64,000 nt of DNA, from NCBI RefSeq assembly GCF_016793705.1, contig NZ_JAEULO010000021.1, positions 177,334 through 241,333 on the forward strand. The letters run 5' to 3'. This DNA is from Tabrizicola sp. (GTDB lineage: Bacteria; Pseudomonadota; Alphaproteobacteria; Rhodobacterales; Rhodobacteraceae). The notes below the pieces were generated by a model, which made no database searches, was not told the DNA's origin, and saw nothing but the letters and a program-made list of their open reading frames with translations. Positions within the stretch are counted from its first letter, which is position 1. Each line of letters begins with the position of its first letter. Positions 16,501-25,884 of this stretch are shown here, in pieces. A program made the position numbers and the translations under genes.

Positions 16501-16965
16501 TCACATCGGGGTCAGCTTGATCCCGCTGGCGGTCACGTCAAGCGCGAAGGTCACCGAATCCGTCGGCGAGACCGGCGACTTCGCCCGGAACTGCTTGCCC
16601 GCCGGATCGCGGAACCCCGCGACCACGGCGATCAGCGCGGTGGTGGGGTCGAGCGTGATAGCCTTCGTCGCCTTGCCGCCGGGGGCAAGCGCGATGGTAT
16701 CTGCCTTCACCAGGTCGCCGCCAAGTGCGGCCGAGGCGTTCTGGAGCGCGAAGAAATCCGCCCCGTCGAACGCCCCCGCGCCGCGCAGTTGCAGGACCTG
16801 AAGCGTCAGCGGACGGTCGGCGCCATCGGGGCCGGGGTTCATGCCCGCCGTCCCTTGCGCGACCAGCGTCACCGAGCCGGGGCCGGCGGGGGCGCAGGCC
16901 ACCAGCAGAAGCGCGCTGCCACCGGCCAGAAAGGCACGGCGCGGAATTCCAGTCTCAATCGTCAT
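16501..16965 (-). CDS. tssJ: T6SS outer-membrane lipoprotein TssJ with twin-arginine-like signal
   Basis: 154 aa from ATG 16965, overlapping the end of tagH by 11 bases. The signal region reads PRRAFLAGG then a hydrophobic run to the lipobox LLVAC, giving a lipidated Cys near residue 24. The mature domain is a small beta-sandwich-type sequence with size and position as expected for TssJ, which sits in the outer membrane facing the periplasm and binds the TssM C-terminus. The RRxFL pattern resembles a Tat signal, which is unusual for this family. Identity rests on the operon context, lipobox and length; overall sequence divergence is high, as is normal for TssJ. Confidence 0.85.
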   Translation of the reverse strand: MTIETGIPRRAFLAGGSALLLVACAPAGPGSVTLVAQGTAGMNPGPDGADRPLTLQVLQLRGAGAFDGADFFALQNASAALGGDLVKADTIALAPGGKATKAITLDPTTALIAVVAGFRDPAGKQFRAKSPVSPTDSVTFALDVTASGIKLTPM

Positions 16966-18460
16966 CGGTCTTCTCCCTGTTGCCTTCGTATGCATCCCTG
17001 AAATCCGCGCCCACTTCGCCCAGGAAGCGATCCTCGGCGGCGCGGGCGATGTCCTTGTAGCGGTCGGTATAGGCCTTCCACAGCTTCGCGTTTCGCCCGC
17101 CCGACAGCAGCGATTCCAGCATCCCGAGCTGTTCCAGGTCCTTCTCCACCGCTGCCGGATCGAAGCGGTCGATCATCCGGCGCAGGGCCGACTGGATCGC
17201 GACCCAGGACCGGACCTGGTGGTCGGCCAGATCGCGGAAGGCGCCGTTGATCGCGGTTTCCGGGTCGAGGTAGCCCGGCCCCTTCGCGGCGACGAGGGCG
17301 GCCATGGCCTCGTTGGTGGTGGCGAGGAACTTGAGCGGGTTGACGTCGGTGTTGCTGATCACCGTCTGCGCCACGCGGGCGTTCTGCTTTTCCTTGGCGC
17401 GGGTGCGCAGCATCAGCATCAGCCCTTCCACCAGCAGGCGGAAGCGCTGGCCCATCGCCTCCATCTCGGCGGCGGGATCGTCGCTGGCGGCGGGGTCAAG
17501 GCCGAGGCCCCTGAAGAAGGCGTCGCGCAGGCCTATATCTGCCGCAGTGTCCGGCATGGAGGGGGCGGCGGCAGGAGGTTCGGGAGCGGGCGGTGGGGCC
17601 GGTTCACCGCGCTGGCGGGAACGGTTCTCCTCGGGCGCGACGGGAGGTGTGGCGGGAGCTTCCGGCGTCAGGCGCAGGGGTTCGGGAGGCGGAGGCTCAG
17701 GAGCGGATGGCGGCGGTTCAGGGGCGGCCACCGGGGGTGGCATGGCCCACCAGTCATCGGAGGCCGGGGCGACGGCCGGCGCGACCGGGGCACGCTCAAC
17801 GGGCGCCGATGGATCGGCGGGCCGCGCCTTCGCCGGTTCGTCGAAGAAGGACCCGAAGCCGAAATCGCCGCCGCGCGGTGCGATGGGCTCGGGCACGCTG
17901 CCCGTGGGGCGGGCCTGAACCGAGCGGTCGAGGGTGAAGGGATCGTCGAACAGCGGCGGAGGCGGGGGGCGGTCCGGCGCCGTGTCGTAGCGCCGGGCGT
18001 CGGCGGCGCCGGTGTCGAAGGGCTGCGGCAGGCCTTCGGGGCGGCGAACGGGCGGGGGCGGGGTGACAGGCTGCGAGAAGAAATCGTCATGCGTCAACTG
18101 CCGTTGCACCGGCGCCTGCGTGCGCGGTGTGGCCACGGGCGCGGCGGCCTCGACCTCGACCCGGATCACGGTGTCGCCCAGACGCAGCCGCATCCCGGAT
18201 TCCAGCCGGGCGGCGTTGCCGGGGCCAAGCGGCTGGTCCTTGCCGTCGATGAACAGGCCCCCGCGGCTGGCGTCGGTGACGATGAACTGCCCCGCCTCGC
18301 CGGTGATCACGCAATGCTTGCGCGAGACATACATATCGGGGTCGTTCAACTGCCAGGAACATTCCGCCCCGCGACCGATGGAGAACTCTCCGCCGGGATG
18401 GCGCATCTCGTGCCGGTCCTGGGGATGGGGGCTGTGCTCGATGGTCAGGCGGAGGGTCAT
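16955..18460 (-). CDS. tagH: FHA-domain T6SS regulator TagH (Fha)
   Basis: 501 aa. The N-terminal ~100 residues are an FHA phosphothreonine-binding domain: FSIGRGAECSW, SRKHCVI and a GLFIDGKD-type loop. A long Pro/Glu/Ala-rich linker (~130-330) follows, then a C-terminal helical TagH domain (~340-490; VEGLMLMLRTRAKEK, NPLKFLATTNEAMAAL). Fha proteins are the PpkA substrate or phospho-reader that switches T6SS assembly on. Presence of ppkA, pppA and tagF nearby supports an active threonine-phosphorylation pathway. The start overlaps the tssG stop by four bases. Confidence 0.92.
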   Translation of the reverse strand: MTLRLTIEHSPHPQDRHEMRHPGGEFSIGRGAECSWQLNDPDMYVSRKHCVITGEAGQFIVTDASRGGLFIDGKDQPLGPGNAARLESGMRLRLGDTVIRVEVEAAAPVATPRTQAPVQRQLTHDDFFSQPVTPPPPVRRPEGLPQPFDTGAADARRYDTAPDRPPPPPLFDDPFTLDRSVQARPTGSVPEPIAPRGGDFGFGSFFDEPAKARPADPSAPVERAPVAPAVAPASDDWWAMPPPVAAPEPPPSAPEPPPPEPLRLTPEAPATPPVAPEENRSRQRGEPAPPPAPEPPAAAPSMPDTAADIGLRDAFFRGLGLDPAASDDPAAEMEAMGQRFRLLVEGLMLMLRTRAKEKQNARVAQTVISNTDVNPLKFLATTNEAMAALVAAKGPGYLDPETAINGAFRDLADHQVRSWVAIQSALRRMIDRFDPAAVEKDLEQLGMLESLLSGGRNAKLWKAYTDRYKDIARAAEDRFLGEVGADFRDAYEGNREKTDDD

Positions 18461-19485
18461 GCGGCCTCCACTTGCGCGACATGGTAGAGGCGAAGGTCAT
18501 CGGCATCCCCTTGGCGCTTCGGCGATAGCCAGGTGGTGCGGCCCAGCCGGCACTGGCCGAGGCGGGCGTCGGGGATGTCCTCCTTCGCCAGCACCAGCCG
18601 CAGGTTGAACTCCATCTCGCGGCCCATCGCGTGGCGGATCGCATGGCGCAGGCGAGCGGTCAGCGCCGGGTCGGCGAGGAATTCGGTGAAGCGGGCCAAG
18701 GGCAGGGGTCCGACGCGCAGCTCCACCAGCGTCTGGCGCTGGAAGCTGCGGGCACCGACGACGGCAGAGCGGCCAAGCCGGGCATGGGCACGGCCAAGGC
18801 GCGATTGCAGGCGGGGCGGGATTTCCGTCCAGGTGCCGAGGAATTCCACCAGCTTGACCGGGGCGCCCAGCACATCGCCCAGATAGGCGGTCAGCCGTTC
18901 GACGCTGTAGACCTGCCGACCGAGGGAGGTGGCGTGGCGCAGCTTCAACCGGGTCTGCGGGTCCGGCCCCTTCGGCTTTGTCCCCGGCAGCGCGACGCCT
19001 GCCAGCGCCTCGACCAAGGCGCGGACCCTGCCGGCGGCTTCGTGTTCGATCTGCACTTCCGGGCGGGCATCCGCCCAGGCACGCCAGTAAAGCGCCATCA
19101 TCCGGTGCTGGAGCAGGTTGCAGAAATCGAGGAAGGTGGTGTCCGAGGCGGCGTCGCTGCCTTCGGTGAACCAGCGGTCGGACAGGCGGCTCAGGACCCA
19201 GCGGGTGATGTGCAGCGGCAGCGCGCCCTCGGGGCCGAGGAGTCCAAGCACCTCGACATCCACCTTGGGCGGCGTGCCGGGGTGGAAACCCGCCACGTCC
19301 CGGGTGCCGAAGGTCAGCCTTGCGCGCTGGCCCAGGCGCGCGGGTTCGCGCGACGGTCCCCCAGCCCGACCGAAGCGTGAGCCATCGCGTTCAAGCCTGC
19401 GCAGCAGCTCGAAGAAGCCCATGCTTTCGGGCGCGGCTAGATCCCCGCTCAGATCAGGGCGCGGTTGCCCGGCGTCATCGGCCAC
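18457..19485 (-). CDS. tssG: T6SS baseplate protein TssG
   Basis: 342 aa, typical TssG length. Near the N-terminus is the family pattern GFFELLRRLERDGSRFGRAG, and further on FLDFCNLLQHRMMALYWRAW, another TssG hallmark. TssG joins two TssF subunits and TssE in the baseplate wedge, in the cytoplasm. Its first 37 bases overlap the 3' end of tssF in another frame, so the two are very likely translated together. The ATGA overlap with tagH downstream continues the coupling. Confidence 0.94.
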   Translation of the reverse strand: MADDAGQPRPDLSGDLAAPESMGFFELLRRLERDGSRFGRAGGPSREPARLGQRARLTFGTRDVAGFHPGTPPKVDVEVLGLLGPEGALPLHITRWVLSRLSDRWFTEGSDAASDTTFLDFCNLLQHRMMALYWRAWADARPEVQIEHEAAGRVRALVEALAGVALPGTKPKGPDPQTRLKLRHATSLGRQVYSVERLTAYLGDVLGAPVKLVEFLGTWTEIPPRLQSRLGRAHARLGRSAVVGARSFQRQTLVELRVGPLPLARFTEFLADPALTARLRHAIRHAMGREMEFNLRLVLAKEDIPDARLGQCRLGRTTWLSPKRQGDADDLRLYHVAQVEAA

Positions 19486-21314
19486 GACACGTCCTCCTGT
19501 CTTTGCATGAGATGGGTTTTCGTGCGCACGAAGGAGTTGATCGCGGCGTGGCGGGCGAAAAGCTGGTTGAGGAGCGCCGACAGAAGCAGGGTAGAACCGC
19601 CCGCCATCGTCGTCTCGTCGACGTCCAGCGTGATCTCGACCCCGTGGCCGAAGCAGATCGGGCCGGGAATGCCCAGCCGTTCCACCACCTGCCGCGACCG
19701 GACGCGGGTGATCGACCGGGCATGGCGGGCCATAGCGGGATCGCCGCGCCCGGCGTAAAGGTCCAGCATCGCGCGCAGGGGTTCGGCGTCCTGCCCCGGT
19801 TCGGCCAGCGACAGGTGGTTGAGCGCCAGCTGCGCCACCAGCCGCCAGGCGAGGTCGTCAAGCTGGCTTTCCCCGCCCGAGACGATGTTCGGCAACGCCG
19901 AGGCGACCGACCCGCGCGGGCGGCGGAAGGGGGCGATCAGCTCGATCCGGCCCACGGGATCGCCGGTTTCCAGCGAAAGCTTCGGGCTGTCGTCCAGGAT
20001 CGGCAGGTCGCGGTTGGTGCAGAGCGCGCGGATGTCCAGCCGCCGGACCGCCTTGGTCACGGTCACGTCGGCAGGCCGGGCGATGGAGAGGAACAGGTCA
20101 TCCCCGGCATAGCTGGTCCGGGTCTGGCCACGGCGGATCTCGTCCTCTCCCGGCCGGCGGGGGCGGCGCTCGGTGGTGTACACGAGGCCCGAGCCCCGGT
20201 GCTGGCCGACGGAATAGAGCGGTTCCACCATCGCATCCGGGCCATCGCTGTCGGCATCTTCCACGCGGGTCAGGCGGTAGATCTCGAAGTCGCGCGGGCG
20301 GGTGCGGTCGGCATGGACGACATGGGCGGCAGAGCGGCCGTCGATCTCGATGACGTTGCATTCCTTCTCGAACAGGTTGACCAGCGGCGTCACGAACAGC
20401 CGGAAATCCTTGGCCGCGATGTCCGAAAGCTCCGGGCGGGCGGCGTCGAGATAGACGACCACTTCGCAAGGCCCGGTGGTGCAGGCGCGCAGCGCGGGGT
20501 TCAGTCCGTCGAGCCGCAGGTAATGGAAGCGGTCCGGCATCAGGAAATATTCCCGCATCAGCCGGTAGCCCTCGAAGGACGGACGGACGCGGGGCAGCAG
20601 GCCCTCGCGGTCGGTCACGCCGACGAGGGAGGGGCCGGTCAGCGGATGCTGTGCCCCCTTGGCGGGGCGGGCGATGGCGACGGAGCCATGGCCGAAGATC
20701 GCATCGAAGATCGCCCCGCCGCGCGAGCCGCCGACGAACCAGAGGTCCAGCCGGTCAAGGCTGAGTTCGGCCAGCGATCCCGGCCCGACGCGCGTCAGGG
20801 TGAACCGCAGCGCGGCCTCGGCCTCGGGCCGGTCAAGCCCGGCGGCATTCATCGCGCCCTTGTCTTGCAGGTAATCCACCTTCTCCAGCGCGACGGGCCA
20901 GAGCGTCACGTCCTGTGCCGTGGTATAGGTCGCGCGGGTGGCGATCCCCTCGCGGTAGGCCGCGACAGAGCGGGTGCCGCGCTGGACGACATGGCCGTCG
21001 AGCATGGTCTGCACCTGCGGCCCCGGATGCAGGACCGCCATGGTCATCGCGGGCGCAGGACAGACGAGGTCGGGGTAAAGTTCGTCCAACAGGTTGCGGA
21101 CATAGCGGCTGCTTTCGGCATCGACCTTCAGCCGCGTGCGGGCGGCAAGGTAGGCCACGCCTTCCAGCAGGCGCTCCACATAAGGATCGGGGCAGGGCAC
21201 CGCATCCAGCGACAGGTTGCGAGCGACGGTGGGATGCAGCGCGGAAAACTCGGTTGCCAGTTCCCGGACATGGGCGAGTTCGTCTTCGTAATAGGCGAGG
21301 AAATTGCGGTCCAT
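19449..21314 (-). CDS. tssF: T6SS baseplate protein TssF
   Basis: 621 aa beginning MDRNFLAYYEDELAHVRELA, the classic TssF N-terminus, at ATG 21314. The frame stays open a further 660 bases upstream, but that stretch overlaps tssE in another frame and is not coding here. Later motifs RLLEGVAYLAARTRLK and NLFEKECNVIEID fit the family. The TssF-TssG heterotrimer forms the baseplate wedge around VgrG. The start codon overlaps the tssE stop by one base (TGATG), and the 3' end overlaps tssG by 37 bases. Confidence 0.95.
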   Translation of the reverse strand: MDRNFLAYYEDELAHVRELATEFSALHPTVARNLSLDAVPCPDPYVERLLEGVAYLAARTRLKVDAESSRYVRNLLDELYPDLVCPAPAMTMAVLHPGPQVQTMLDGHVVQRGTRSVAAYREGIATRATYTTAQDVTLWPVALEKVDYLQDKGAMNAAGLDRPEAEAALRFTLTRVGPGSLAELSLDRLDLWFVGGSRGGAIFDAIFGHGSVAIARPAKGAQHPLTGPSLVGVTDREGLLPRVRPSFEGYRLMREYFLMPDRFHYLRLDGLNPALRACTTGPCEVVVYLDAARPELSDIAAKDFRLFVTPLVNLFEKECNVIEIDGRSAAHVVHADRTRPRDFEIYRLTRVEDADSDGPDAMVEPLYSVGQHRGSGLVYTTERRPRRPGEDEIRRGQTRTSYAGDDLFLSIARPADVTVTKAVRRLDIRALCTNRDLPILDDSPKLSLETGDPVGRIELIAPFRRPRGSVASALPNIVSGGESQLDDLAWRLVAQLALNHLSLAEPGQDAEPLRAMLDLYAGRGDPAMARHARSITRVRSRQVVERLGIPGPICFGHGVEITLDVDETTMAGGSTLLLSALLNQLFARHAAINSFVRTKTHLMQRQEDVSWPMTPGNRALI

Positions 21315-22030
21315 CACGCCTCCTCGACCGCCGTCGTGGCGCGCCCGTTGTCGAGGTCGATCATGGTCGACAGCCGCAACCGTTCCGGCACGGGAGAGAG
21401 CATCAGCACCGCATCCAGTTCGATCCACATTCCCGCCCGCTCGCCCGGCTCGACCTTGACGCGGATCGTGTCGCGCTTGAGACGCGGCTCGAAGACCGCG
21501 ATCACCTCGCGCAGTTCTTTCGCCAGGGCCGCAAGGTCGAAGTCCGAAATCGCGCGACCGGAAAAGGACGGCACGCCATAGTTCAGCACCGACCGACGGG
21601 CATGGGGAAAGTCGGCGATCAGCGCCTGCGGGGTCTCGAGGCCCATCTGCTCGATGTCGGTGAGTTGCAGGCCGGATTCGAAGCGCTCGACGTTGAACAG
21701 CGCCTCGATGTCGCGGCGCACCGCCTCGCGCAGCACGGCGGCGTTCACCACGATGCCGCGTTCCTCCAGAAAGGCGCGGCGGGCCATGCGGGTCAGGAAC
21801 AGGTGCAGGTCGCGCCGCGTATCGGGATCGAAATCGTCGTCCGCCTCGACGCTGCGCGCCCCGCCCGCCAGCACCGCCTCGACCTTCCCCGCCCCGATCC
21901 GCGCCGCCAGTTCCGCGCGCTGGCGGTCGGTCTCGGTCACGATGCCGGGCAAATCGTCGACGAGGCGGTCCCACAGGCTGGGCTGGACCGCCTCGGTCCG
22001 GGATTGCGGTGTCGGCGCCGCATCAACCAT
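21314..22030 (-). CDS. tssE: T6SS baseplate protein TssE (gp25-like), long form
   Basis: 238 aa. The C-terminal half carries the gp25/lysozyme-like TssE fold: NYGVPSFSGRAISDF, then IAVFEPRLKRDTIRV, close to the conserved E-P-R-L motif. The N-terminal part (QPSLWDRLVDDLPG...) matches the usual TssE beginning, but the protein is longer than the typical 130-180 residues because of an inserted middle region (~35-110). TssE starts sheath polymerisation at the baseplate. It lies between hcp and tssF and shares one base with tssF. Confidence 0.88.
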   Translation of the reverse strand: MVDAAPTPQSRTEAVQPSLWDRLVDDLPGIVTETDRQRAELAARIGAGKVEAVLAGGARSVEADDDFDPDTRRDLHLFLTRMARRAFLEERGIVVNAAVLREAVRRDIEALFNVERFESGLQLTDIEQMGLETPQALIADFPHARRSVLNYGVPSFSGRAISDFDLAALAKELREVIAVFEPRLKRDTIRVKVEPGERAGMWIELDAVLMLSPVPERLRLSTMIDLDNGRATTAVEEA

Positions 22031-22060
22031 TGTACTGGCCTCTGGAACGGCGGCCTTCGA

Positions 22061-22540
22061 TCAAGCCTGAGCCCGAAGATCGTACTCGAATTCGTGCTCG
22101 CTGCCGGCCGAGTGGTCGTCGGCCTGCTTAACGTAGACGCCCTTGATGTTGGTGTAGTTCAGCGACAGGCTCTCCATCGGCGTCTCGCCGCCCGAGGACA
22201 TCGAGTAGGACGAGATCAGCACGTCTTTCAGCGTGTAGACCAGATAGTCCATCTGATCCTCGCCGGTATCCTTGCGGAAGGTGATCGTCACTTCGTCCAT
22301 CGACTTGCCCTTGGCGGCTGCCAGGGCGAGGTCGTTCGAGGAGGAATCGAACATCTTCGTGAAGACAAGCTCGGAAAAGACCGGCGTGCTGGTCTCGCGG
22401 CCAGAGCTGGTGAAGCTGCTGCTGACCGACCGGCTGACGCCCCATTGTATCGAGGTAGCCGCGACCGATTCCTCGTGCCCTGTCTGCGAGGTCTCGGCGG
22501 CGATACCGTTGGGAAACTTGATGAATATAGCAGAGGCCAT
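22061..22540 (-). CDS. hcp: T6SS tube protein Hcp
   Basis: 159 aa, the normal Hcp size. It begins MASAIFIKFPNGIAAETSQ, with SIQWGVSRSVSSS (family motif around I-x-W-G), KMFDSSSNDLALAAAKGK and SLNYTNIKGVYV near the end. Hcp hexamers stack to form the inner tube expelled by the sheath. It has a good ribosome-binding site (AAAGGAG) and 44- and 30-base gaps on either side, consistent with separate high-level translation. No extended effector domain is present. Confidence 0.95.
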   Translation of the reverse strand: MASAIFIKFPNGIAAETSQTGHEESVAATSIQWGVSRSVSSSFTSSGRETSTPVFSELVFTKMFDSSSNDLALAAAKGKSMDEVTITFRKDTGEDQMDYLVYTLKDVLISSYSMSSGGETPMESLSLNYTNIKGVYVKQADDHSAGSEHEFEYDLRAQA

Positions 22541-22584
22541 AACTTAGCTCCTTTCAGGATGATGCGAGTGGTTGGTGGTAATCC

Positions 22585-24093
22585 TCATGCGTTCTTGACG
22601 GAGGGCAGTTCGGACACGAGCCGCAGGCTCGCGTTGATGCCCTCCAGCTGGTAATGCGGCCGCAAGTAGAATCTTGCGTTGTAATACCCGGGACGGCCCT
22701 CGACAGAGTCGACCTGGACCTCGGCCTTGGCCAGCGGGCGCTTCGCCTTGGCCTTGTCGTCCGCCATGGCGGTATTCGCCAGGACGTAGCGATTGATCCA
22801 CTCCGACAGCCATTTCTGCATGTCGGCGCGTTCCTTGTAGGTGCCCACCTTGTCGCGCGCGATGGCCTTCAGGTAATGCGCGAAACGGCTGACCGGGAAG
22901 AGATAGGGCAGGTTGGCAGACAGCCGTTCATTGGACTGCGCGTCGGGGTCGACCAGGCGGCCGGCGCGCGTTTCGTCGTCCTGCAAGGAATGCGCCCCGA
23001 TGAAAGCAGCGATGTCGGTGTTCTTGCGGTGCAGGATCGGCATGAAGCCCAGCTTCGCAAGCTCGGCCTCGCGCCGGTCGTCGATGGCGATCTCGGTCGG
23101 GCATTTCATCGCGATGGATCCGTCGTCGGTCGGGAAGCTGTGGACCGGCAGGTTGATGACCGCGCCGCCAGATTCCACGCCGCGGATCTGGGTGCCCCAG
23201 CCGTAAAGCTTGTGGCTGCGGTTGATGTTCACCCCCATCGCGAAGGCCGCGTTCATCCAGACGTAGTGGTCGTGCTTGCCGTCGATCTCTTCCTCGAAGG
23301 CGAAGCCCTTCACCGGGATCGTCGCCGCGCCATAGGGCAGGCGGGCCAGCACGCGCGGCATGGTAAGGCCGATGTAACGGGCGTCCTCGCTTTCGCGAAG
23401 CGACTGCCAGCTGGCATAGTCGGGCGAGGACACGATCTGTTGCAGGTCCTGCGGGTTCGGCAGTTCCTGCCAGCTTTCCATGCGGAAAAGCTGTGGTGCT
23501 GCTGCGGCGATGAAGGGCGCGTGCGCGCTGGCGCAGATGCCCGACATGTTGCGCAACAGGCCCACGTCGCGCGGATGGTGGCTGAATTCATAGGCCCCGA
23601 TGATCGCCCCGAAGGGCTCGCCGCCGAACATCGAGTATTCGTCGGTGTAAAGCCGCTTGAACATGGGAGACTGGTCCCACATCTGGCCCTCGAAATCCTC
23701 CAGCTGGTCGGCAAGCTGATCCTTGGTGATGTTGATCACCCGGATCTTCAGCTTCTGGTCGGTCTCGGTGTTGTTGACCAGATAGTGCAGCCCGCGCCAG
23801 GTGCCCTCCATCTGTCGCACTTCGGGGGCGTGCATGATCTCGTTCATCTGGGTGGTGAGAAGGCTGTCGATCCCGGCGATCAGGTTCTTGATAGACTTGA
23901 CCGCATTGCCGGAAATCGTGGCCGTGCCCGACCGCTCGGTCGCCGCCAGCGCCAGGTTCTGCACCAGCTTCTGCAACTTCTGGCCTTCGTCTTCCTTGAC
24001 CCGGAAGTCCTTTTCCAGAAGGTCGCTGAATTCCCCCAGGTCGATGGCCTGGGCTTCCGAGGCCGCCGTGCCTTGCTTTTCCTGTTCGGCCAT
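22585..24093 (-). CDS. tssC: T6SS sheath large subunit TssC
   Basis: 502 aa, standard length. Diagnostic stretches are EGTWRGLHYLVNNTETD, FGAIIGAYEFSH, RFAHYLKAIARDK and the C-terminal ARFYLRPHYQLEGINASLRL. TssC with TssB forms the contractile sheath. It starts four bases after the tssB stop, with AGGAGGG inside the tssB end. In this type the C-terminal part of the TssB/C interface is recycled by ClpV, encoded at 28151-30859. Confidence 0.97.
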   Translation of the reverse strand: MAEQEKQGTAASEAQAIDLGEFSDLLEKDFRVKEDEGQKLQKLVQNLALAATERSGTATISGNAVKSIKNLIAGIDSLLTTQMNEIMHAPEVRQMEGTWRGLHYLVNNTETDQKLKIRVINITKDQLADQLEDFEGQMWDQSPMFKRLYTDEYSMFGGEPFGAIIGAYEFSHHPRDVGLLRNMSGICASAHAPFIAAAAPQLFRMESWQELPNPQDLQQIVSSPDYASWQSLRESEDARYIGLTMPRVLARLPYGAATIPVKGFAFEEEIDGKHDHYVWMNAAFAMGVNINRSHKLYGWGTQIRGVESGGAVINLPVHSFPTDDGSIAMKCPTEIAIDDRREAELAKLGFMPILHRKNTDIAAFIGAHSLQDDETRAGRLVDPDAQSNERLSANLPYLFPVSRFAHYLKAIARDKVGTYKERADMQKWLSEWINRYVLANTAMADDKAKAKRPLAKAEVQVDSVEGRPGYYNARFYLRPHYQLEGINASLRLVSELPSVKNA

Positions 24094-24096
24094 GGC

Positions 24097-24621
24097 TCAG
24101 CCCTCCTTCTTCGTGGCTTCGTCGGCGACCTGCATCAGCAGGGGCTCGTTCTGCAACAGCTGGGCGATGCGCTTCTCGGCGTTCACCTTGCCGTCCATGT
24201 AGCCAAGGAGTTCCTCGAGCTGGCGGCGCATCTTCAGCAGCTCGGCCAGTGCCGGCACCTGTTCGGCCACCTTGTCGGGGGTGAAGTCCGACATGCTCTT
24301 GAACGACAGGTCGACGAACATCTCCTCGTCCGCCGCGCCGTCCTTGGCGGGCAACCGGTTCGGGACGCGTGCCTTCACCCGGGGTGCCAGCGCCTCCATG
24401 AACTTGCCGAAGCGGCCCGCGTCGACATCGACGAAGCTGCGCTCGTTGACCGGCTTCATCGCCTCGCGGGTTTCCGACTTGCCCGCAAGGTCGGCCATCA
24501 CGCCCATCACGAAAGGCAATTCAATGGTGGTCGGGCTGCCGTAGTGTTCGACGTCATAGGCGATCTGCACCCGCGGGGCGCGGTTGCGTTCGATCACCTT
24601 TGCCTTGCTTTCACTTGCCAT
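24097..24621 (-). CDS. tssB: T6SS sheath small subunit TssB
   Basis: 174 aa with the family blocks RVQIAYDVEHYGSPTTIELP, MGVMADLAGKS, RSFVDVDAGRFGKFMEALAP and DLSFKSMSDFTPDKVAEQVP. TssB pairs with TssC in the sheath. The ribosome-binding site AGGAGAGG precedes the ATG at 24621. It follows tssA after a 29-base gap. Confidence 0.97.
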   Translation of the reverse strand: MASESKAKVIERNRAPRVQIAYDVEHYGSPTTIELPFVMGVMADLAGKSETREAMKPVNERSFVDVDAGRFGKFMEALAPRVKARVPNRLPAKDGAADEEMFVDLSFKSMSDFTPDKVAEQVPALAELLKMRRQLEELLGYMDGKVNAEKRIAQLLQNEPLLMQVADEATKKEG

Positions 24622-24650
24622 GATTCAGACCTCTCCTGACATCCTGTCGC

Positions 24651-25808
24651 TCACTGCGGAGCCTGTTTCGCCTTGTCGTCCACACCGGCGACGTTCTTGA
24701 ATTCCTTCATCCCGCTGGGCGCGATTTCCTCCATCAGTTGCAGGAAGTTCATTGGCACCATCTTCCGCATCCGCCGCGCCAGATGCGGGATCGGGCTCGA
24801 GGGTTCGGTGCGTTCGTAGAAGTCGATGATCATGTCCAGGCAACGCTCCACGTCCCGGCGCGAGTTGACGGCACCAGGGATGCTGCCTGCCGCAGGGGGT
24901 GGATGCGCACCGTTTGTCGGCAAGACGGGGGCGGGCGCGGGGGCAGAGGGTTCGGCCATGGCGGTCACCTCGCTTGCGGCAGCGCCGGGGGTTGCTTGTG
25001 CCTGGGCGGCGGTCAGCGGCGCGAGCGCCCGGCCCAGGATTTTGTCCAGTTCCCTGAACCGCACGCCGACGCCGTTTTCGCCGACGCGGGCGGTCAGCGC
25101 GGCTTCCAGCGCCGCAAGGGCGGTGCGGGCCGCCTCGATCGACCCGATCAGCGCGGCCAGTTCCTCGGGCCGCTCGATGGCCTCGGCGCGGCAGGCGGCG
25201 GTGACGCGGTTCGACCGGGTGTCGTGCTGCGCCAGAAGCTCGGCCACCTCCTTCTCGCCCAGGCCCGAGGGAAGTTCCGCCTGCGCCTGGCTGCGGGTCA
25301 GCCCTCCGGCGCAAAGATCGCCGACCGTGACCGGGCCGATGCCGCGCGGGGAAAGGACGGTGGTGAATTCCAGATCGCACAACAGGCCGTTTTCTGCGTT
25401 CTCCAGCTGGAACAGCGCATTGATCCGCCGTGTCGCCGCCTCGCGCGCTGAGGCAGCTTCGCGCAGGGCCGGATGCACCGTGTCCCAGTGCTGATCGACC
25501 GTGGTTGTCAGCAGGCCCAGCCCCTCTGCCATGCCGTCGAAGCCTTCGGCATTGGACGACGCGCGGGCGACGATCACCAGAAGCCGGATGTCGCGGCCCG
25601 TGGCAGCCAGATCGGCCGCCTGCGTCAGGACCTCAGGCCAGTCGATGCCGACACTGCCCGTCCCGCCCGTCTTGACGTTTTCCAGCCGGAAGCTGCGGGC
25701 GGCAGGCTCCAACAGCCGCTCGACGGCATGGAATCGCGGGTCGTTGCGCAGCTCCGATCCCGATGCGCTGCCATCCGCCACCGGAACCAGGAACGGTTCA
25801 AGGTCCAT
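24651..25808 (-). CDS. tssA: T6SS cap/assembly protein TssA
   Basis: 385 aa. The N-terminal ImpA domain (~10-130) has DIRLLVIVARA and AEGLGLLTTTVDQHWDTVHP, the conserved TssA helices. The C-terminal region (~320-370) has a TEPSSPIPHLARRMRKMVP motif as in the short-form TssA proteins. TssA caps the distal end of the growing sheath or helps baseplate docking. It is the first gene of the long minus-strand operon. The 76-base gap before it (25809-25884) may hold a promoter, but I could not find convincing -35/-10 boxes. Confidence 0.92.
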   Translation of the reverse strand: MDLEPFLVPVADGSASGSELRNDPRFHAVERLLEPAARSFRLENVKTGGTGSVGIDWPEVLTQAADLAATGRDIRLLVIVARASSNAEGFDGMAEGLGLLTTTVDQHWDTVHPALREAASAREAATRRINALFQLENAENGLLCDLEFTTVLSPRGIGPVTVGDLCAGGLTRSQAQAELPSGLGEKEVAELLAQHDTRSNRVTAACRAEAIERPEELAALIGSIEAARTALAALEAALTARVGENGVGVRFRELDKILGRALAPLTAAQAQATPGAAASEVTAMAEPSAPAPAPVLPTNGAHPPPAAGSIPGAVNSRRDVERCLDMIIDFYERTEPSSPIPHLARRMRKMVPMNFLQLMEEIAPSGMKEFKNVAGVDDKAKQAPQ

Positions 25809-25884
25809 CTTGGTCCAAAGCCTTCACTGAAAACACGCGAAAAACGAATTCTGTCCCGCAAGTCTTGCACCACCTGACCTAAAG

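Noticed and set aside
19449-21974. A longer TssF with about 220 extra N-terminal residues
   Set aside because: The extra part overlaps tssE in another frame and is low-complexity Arg/Gly; MDRNFLAYYEDEL is the normal TssF start.
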